A stretch of DNA of 64,000 bases, taken from positions 8,800,001 through 8,864,000 of the forward strand of contig JBBDHG010000008.1 in assembly GCA_037951165.1 (NCBI GenBank), in the 5' to 3' direction. This stretch comes from Lophius americanus (taxonomy: Eukaryota; Chordata; Actinopteri; Lophiiformes; Lophiidae). The translations under genes were made by a program, and so were the position numbers. Below, piece by piece: positions 59,017 through 64,000 of the stretch. Below the pieces are notes generated by a model. The model was not told the DNA's origin. It searched no databases and worked only from the letters and a program-made list of their open reading frames with translations. Positions within the stretch are counted from its first letter, which is position 1; each line of letters starts with the position of its first letter.

Positions 59017-59104
59017 ATTCCCCGTTTATTAATCATTGTGCAATAACATTTTAGCCACCTGGCAAATTTTTTATAGGTTAAAATTTCCCCAACCTATCCC
59101 TAAG

Positions 59105-59232
59105 GGAGCAGTGGGCAGCACTGTGAGCACCCAGGGAACTGAGGTTCAGGGTCTTACTCAAATACGGAAGGGCTCAAACCCTGGTCTCCCGATTTAGGGA
59201 CGACTTCTTTACCCACTGAACTAAAGTCCCCC
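59105..59232 (-). mobile_element. tRNA-derived SINE (reverse)
   Basis: On minus it opens with GGGGGACTTTAGTTCAGTGG. Box A TAGTTCAGTGG (59213-59223) fits the consensus. Box B GGTTTGAGCCC (59170-59180) is one CpG-type change from GGTTCGAGCCC. The body reads on plus GTGGGCAGCACTGTGAGCAC and CCAGGGAACTGAGGTTCAGG. A fragment of the same family is at 29478-29535. Confidence 0.7.
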
Positions 59233-61214
59233 CTCTCTTTATCACCAGACAAAGAGTTTATCAGGAGTTTCGTGTGATTGGGGAAGTTTTTTCTGCTGTT
59301 GTAATGATTTTAATGAGGAAACACAGTGATAATAGCCCACGTTTAATCTATACTAGAAACACGGGAAACACAAGAGAGGGAGGGAGTCAGAGGGAAAAAA
59401 GGCATTGTCTTTACCTCAGAGATGACTTACTATGACTAACGTTACAACATTACGACGTTATCAAATATTACGTTTTTTAGAAATGTCACGCAAACGTCCA
59501 ACTTAACTTTAAAAGCAGAAACAGATCGACGTCATGGACAGAGGTCCCTTATTCATTTATTCTTGTCAAATGCAGAAGAAAGGAGCAGCAACTGGCTTTG
59601 GATTAAAGAAAAAGAAACAAATACTCTCTTTTCTCCCTCATACCCTCACCCTCTGTGTCTCCTTTCTCACCTCCAAGCTATATTACCCTCACTCTCATTC
59701 TCTTTCCCCATCTCTCTCACCTATTTTCTTTCTATCTATCTCTAGATATCTCTACCTCTTCTCCGTGTGATCTGTTGCACTCCCTCCCGTCCTTCTCTCA
59801 CTTTGCTAGGAGGGGTTGTCGATTATAGTGGCTAACCAAATCACTTCTTCCATTTTCTACCCTGTTCTCTCACCATTTAACCCTAATCTAGTCCAGAGGA
59901 CCTTCAGAAGATCCAACAAATCAAGACTTTTCTAAAGATGAATTATGTTTGTAGAAAAATTGAAGATGGATAATGAAAAAGGAAGAAAACGCTGGAGTAA
60001 TCTAAGCCACATCCACAAAACAGCCAGAATGCAGTCCTCTGGAAAAAGCTTCAAGAAAATATAGGAAAATAAAAAAAATCATGTAAAAATCATGATCTCA
60101 TCACGATCTTGCCTAGGAATCATCATAATTGACATTCCCAATTTTTTGACGGCACCATGAGTGAGAAGCATGTTGACGCAAATGATCAAGATGGATTCAC
60201 GACTTAGGTCCAAAATAGCTGCCTTCTGGAGTTGTGCAGTGTATTGAACACAGGACGCATGCCCCTTGTAGGCCACCAAAAGGATACGCCATAGGAGGAA
60301 CATACCTCAACACACCTGGCCCATGGAAATTTGGGCAATACAAACAAAGCTAACCTGGATGGTTGGTTAATAGAAATGTAAGAACATAGTACTAACTGAT
60401 AGAACTATAGCAAAAAACTACTTCCTAGGATAATAGTTAAAGGTCAATCAGAGGTTTATCGAACCGATTAAAGCCCATTTTGGTGATGACATAAATGTAA
60501 TAATAATAGTATATAGCATTTTAATAAATAATATAGTAATAACAAAGTAATTAGAGTTTAATACATGCATAACACTGAAATTTCTCATAAGGAAAATATT
60601 CAACCCAATTGGCTACAGGATACACTCCAAGTCCTGATCACCCTGGAGGGCTGCCTCGGGGGAGGGTGTCTTATAATAAAAGGACAAAACAATTGCGGAT
60701 CCTGAGGTATACAACTGACGATGCATCCTGAAAATTAGAATATATATTAGCCACTTAATACAAACTGGATTTGGGTGACTTAAAAAAAAAAAAAGTAATA
60801 ATCGATAGCAAACCTAGATAAAGCTAGGCAGGTGCGGAGGACAACCAGTGCATGGCTTTTTGCTCCCCAATTTCTACTGCCCAGTAGTCGGACATCGAGG
60901 GACAAACATAAATGAAGAGGGTGAATTAAATGAAAAGTGAATTCGGTGAGTCTGATCGACTTTTGATTTTGTGGGATTTATGCATAAGCATATTTTGGAG
61001 ATTTTAAAATCGGCGTTTTCAAAATTTTCCAGCGCTTTTTAATTTTTTCACAGCGTCGGCCTATAACGGCTGCTTGCTGCATCATGCAAGCTCGCCATTG
61101 ATTATTCTGTTTCTGTCTCGCCCAACCCCTGTCAAAGGAATTAAATATCTTTTATAAAGGAGTGTTTACATGCAGAATTTTCTTTCTGATTAGATTTCTT
61201 TTACAAATCTATTA
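59233..61214. other. No recognised feature
   Basis: Contains a pyrimidine-rich stretch (59620-59790, CTCTCACCTATTTTCTTTCT) and AT-rich segments (60480-60560). A GTGTTTACATGCAGAATTTT string at about 61163 recalls ends of some fish repeats but could not be placed. No exon recognised. Confidence 0.45.
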
Positions 61215-62110
61215 GGAGTTAGGCTGTCCGTGTAAACCCACCTTCTGACACATTGAGGCACCGTATCCACAAGACCCCTGAAGCTGTGCTGAGGTATCTG
61301 ACACCCAGATGTCAGCAGCAGATCCTTAAAGTCTTGTAAGCTGTGAGGTGTGGCAAACCCCCCCCCCCCCCCCCTTCCAATATGCAGACTGTGAGCTTCC
61401 TCGGGGCATCATGGTTGAGGGGGGCACCATGAGCCTGGGGCAATGCATGGTTGTCAATAAAATTTGGACTGCGGGCACGCAGCGCGGACCCCAGACATGT
61501 AGAGCGACACTCATCTGCTCCGATAGAGACAGGCAGAGAGTGTGCGAGTGGGACAGAGCGCGAGATAGACAGAGATGCACAGCTTTACCTGCAGGTATGT
61601 TAAAATAAAAGTCTAAAAGTAAATTTATTTACATAATTATCTCAAGTTCATCACACCACTAGATAAAGAGAGGAGTCTGTCATACAACTTGTTCTTGTTA
61701 ATTGATTCATTAATTTACACATTTTCTGTAACTGCTCATTCTTGACATTCGTTGAAGCTGATTTTCCTGAGACAGTCTTTATTGTCAATCAATGGTAGCA
61801 GTTGACATGTTTTTCTTCACTCCGCATGAATATATGATGAACAGCAGCAGCAGACTCACCAGCTGGTGATTAGAGAAGTTGGAATTTATGGTCAAATATC
61901 AATGGGCACCATGACCAAGGGTCTTTCTCATTTCTTCATCACATACCGCAGAAGCTCAACTGAACTGATATCTGGGTAATTTAGGAAGCCAAATCAACAC
62001 CTTAGCTCTTTTTCTGTGCTCCTCAAAACATTCCGGAACCTTTTTTTGCAGTCTGGCAAAGGCAAAGAGTTGTACTTTTTCTAAAATAATGTTCTTTCTA
62101 TGTAAGATGG
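61215..62110 (-). mobile_element. Tc1-like transposon split by about 580 bp of foreign sequence
   Basis: Two neighbouring parts of the same Tc1 family are present in the correct order. 61215-61354 reads on plus GACACATTGAGGCACCGTAT, CCCAGATGTCAGCAGCAGAT and CCTTAAAGTCTTGTAAGCTG. 61945-62110 reads AACTGATATCTGGGTAATTT, AGGAAGCCAAATCAACACCT, CCTCAAAACATTCCGGAACC and TTTTTGCAGTCTGGCAAAGG. In intact members of this family these segments are less than 100 bases apart. The intervening 61355-61945 starts with a 17-C run and includes a GC-rich patch (61380-61520) of unknown origin. Non-functional. Confidence 0.65.
61358..61374. repeat. Poly-C run
   Basis: Seventeen consecutive C at the junction where the Tc1 copy is broken. 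Confidence 0.95.
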
Positions 62111-62389
62111 CCCCACATCTTTGGCTGCCTGGGCTAATCCTACCAATGGGACAAACCAACAAACCAACGGAACTAAAAACATCAACTCATCGGTAGAAAT
62201 AAAAGATAAATTCCAAAAATTTTCTAAGCACTATAAACAGGTGAATATCAACCCGGCATCATTACAAAATCAGAATTACAGTCACTGAGAATGTTGTGAA
62301 GATAAAAAATTATATTTTTTAAAAAAAAGCACAAAAACAAAACAGAGCAGCTTGTTCAATCAGTAGAGTTGTTTTCGTCTTGTCAGGCT
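62111..62389. other. No recognised feature
   Basis: AT-rich sequence with a CAAACCAACAAACCAACGGA direct repeat at 62153-62170. Confidence 0.45.
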
Positions 62390-62900
62390 GTGAGGAGTCT
62401 CTCCACCCTAATTTCCATCCTTCTGCTTGTTTACTTTATTACCTTGTTGCAAGATTTTGAACAGCTCTCCAAGCAATGGCTTGTCAATTATGCACATTGC
62501 ATATTAATACTTAATTTTGTTTGATTTGCCTTTCCTTTGCTGCTAATCCATGCACAAACAAGCCGTGGATCCTTCAGTGCGGAAGAATAGCTCCGGTTCT
62601 GCCATCTTTAGGAAAGTGCAATCGCCCCAAAACCACTAAATCTGAGTAATTAACTCCTTCCTTCATGCTTGGCAGAGAGGGGCTTTTATTTCAATGATCT
62701 GATTCACTGATCCCTTAAATTTAGCCTTGCAGGAAGAAATGCAAATAAAACTCCATTTATTGTCTTTTTACGCCTTATATAGAATCGGCTTCATTGAGTG
62801 ATGAAACATAAAAGACTGATGAAGCTTGGGGCTCATTGCGATCGTGCAGAGGACTTCTTGACAAACCGGTTTTGCATCAAGCTTGAAGGGACACAGTTTT
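62390..62900. promoter_or_regulatory. Candidate conserved non-coding element
   Basis: The most enhancer-like stretch of the window. It has GTGCAATCGCCCCAAAACCA (about 62616), a TAATTA core at 62647-62652 within GAGTAATTAACTCC (itself palindromic), and a perfect octamer ATGCAAAT at 62739-62746 followed by AAAAC. There is no repeat and no coding frame. Function is inferred from motif texture only. Confidence 0.35.
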
Positions 62901-63607
62901 ATTCAAAATCAAGAATTATAGGAGATGACTAAGGATACACCACTGTTGTATTTGATGAGATAACACATAATATTCTGATCAATATCCAGTCAAAGTGAGT
63001 CGTTAGAGCATTATATAAGACATCAAACGCAGCGGTTCCTCCGCCTGGGCTTGGTTTATCGTGGCACTAAGATGTTTGATATGGCTGAGTATGAATATGA
63101 ATGTGGAATATGTTACATTAACATTTGGACCACACTCAGTTTTGTGAATTGACACGATTCAGACACCTCCTCCAGCTCTGAGAGATGAAAATGAAGCTGA
63201 AATGAATTATGAGAGCTTTAAAGTAGATGAATCTCCCACGGATCTGCATTTCACGGATGTTGAAAGAGTCTGAAAGTTGAATTTTTCCCATTTTAGAGTA
63301 CTTTCAAATACCTCATATTTATCTGACAGCTGACTAACATTTAACATGAAATAAATGTGGCTGTGTCAGGTAACAAGTGTCCTCTCATTCCATGTCGATC
63401 ATATTATTTAAGTTTTGGTTACTGACTGTCTTGTGATGACAAGTTAAACATTTTGGATTAAATAAGCATTGAATCAAAATGACAAATACAAATTTGAGTC
63501 CATCAGATCGAGATCGTCAACAGAATCCGAACTGGCGCTCTCACCTCTCTAGGGAACGGGAAAGACATAAAAAATAATGTCAATAATGTCAATAATGTTA
63601 ATAATAA
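62901..63607. other. No recognised feature
   Basis: Unique-looking; ends in a short tandem of AATGTCAAT units (63573-63600). No exon recognised. Confidence 0.5.
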
Positions 63608-64000
63608 TATATCCCCGCAATTTCGCCTATCCTCTGGTGTGTTTACAAGCTATCCTGGATCAAATTCCTTAACTTAAATGTGAAGTTATGTCCAAAGTGT
63701 TTTTGTAAAATAAAGTTCCAAGAAGTGAATAAAATGTGAATATTTTGGTGCAAAATATTACATTTACATGTTAGATCTCCCCGAGTCGATTCATATGCAC
63801 CAAATAAGGACTGAACAGGACATATGATTGGGAAGTTAGGTCAGAAAAACTTTTTTTGTAAATACTTCCACCAAGTGAGTAAAAAATTAACTTCTAGAGT
63901 AAAACAAAATATATACAAGATAAATCTCCTCATGTCAAATCATATGCACCAAATCTGGACGAAATCAGACTAAACACAACGGTTGAGAAATTCTGGCCTG
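63608..64000 (+). mobile_element. Modular hairpin-ended repeat, copy 11 (cut by window end)
   Basis: It starts with the terminal-repeat remnant TATATCCCCGCAATTTCGCC, then AACTTAAATGTGAAGTTATG. Two A blocks follow (TCGATTCATATGCACCAAAT at about 63787 and CATATGCACCAAATCTGGAC at about 63941), separated by an AATACTTCCACCAAGTGAGT junction. The copy continues beyond the window. Confidence 0.75.

Overview
The window is non-coding vertebrate DNA, almost certainly from a ray-finned (teleost) fish and probably a percomorph. It is AT-rich, with long AT and CA microsatellites, no operons or dense ORFs, and many transposon relics that I recognise from memory as teleost types: Tc1-like DD34E elements, an L2-type LINE with an (ATT)n tail, an APE-type LINE with a GATAAGCGG-(TGGA)n end, an RTE-like LINE, a hAT-Charlie-like element with CGGGCCGTAGTTTGCCCAC ends, and several tRNA-derived SINEs. 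I find no exon, tRNA gene, rRNA or CRISPR array that I can support. The longest open frames (up to 164 aa) look like chance. The window is best read as intergenic or deep intronic sequence. No database search was run, so every family name is a recognition call.

Layout. From 1 to 14 kb the sequence is mostly single-copy, with three copies of a modular repeat (4530-5622, 8730-8900, 10545-10900), one Tc1 relic and one LINE 3' end. From 14 to 21.6 kb there is a SINE with a visible target-site duplication, a broken RTE-like LINE and a Tc1 element ending in a long AT microsatellite. From 21.6 to 37.2 kb there are fragments of a second common repeat, a large copy of the modular repeat (28080-29260), a palindrome near 30.1 kb and an RT-deleted LINE (36085-37160). 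From 40.8 to 51.6 kb there is a hAT relic next to a modular-repeat fragment, then four more pieces of the modular repeat and two or three SINE pieces. From 53.4 to 64 kb there is a degenerate minisatellite, a modular-repeat copy abutting a Tc1 element that is itself split by an L2 LINE, a further Tc1 relic, a SINE, a Tc1 copy split by foreign sequence, and a modular-repeat copy running off the right edge.

The most interesting item is the modular repeat. I count eleven pieces, nine on + and two on -, with no coding capacity. They are built from two alternating degenerate blocks, each roughly 100-170 bp. The start carries a hairpin (TGCTGTCGA/TCGACAGCA) followed by GGATATCCCC-AAAA. The end carries CTTTTCGGGGATATA, which is the inverted form of that start. 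It behaves like a non-autonomous DNA element with structured ends, and I do not recognise it as a named family.

Several low-repeat stretches (about 2.7-3.1, 11.6-12.0, 18.1-18.4, 31.1-31.6, 33.4-33.9, 37.4-37.7 and 62.4-62.9 kb) have the look of conserved non-coding elements, with homeodomain-like TAATTA/ATTA cores and an octamer. This hints at a regulatory landscape around a developmental gene outside the window, but it is inference only.
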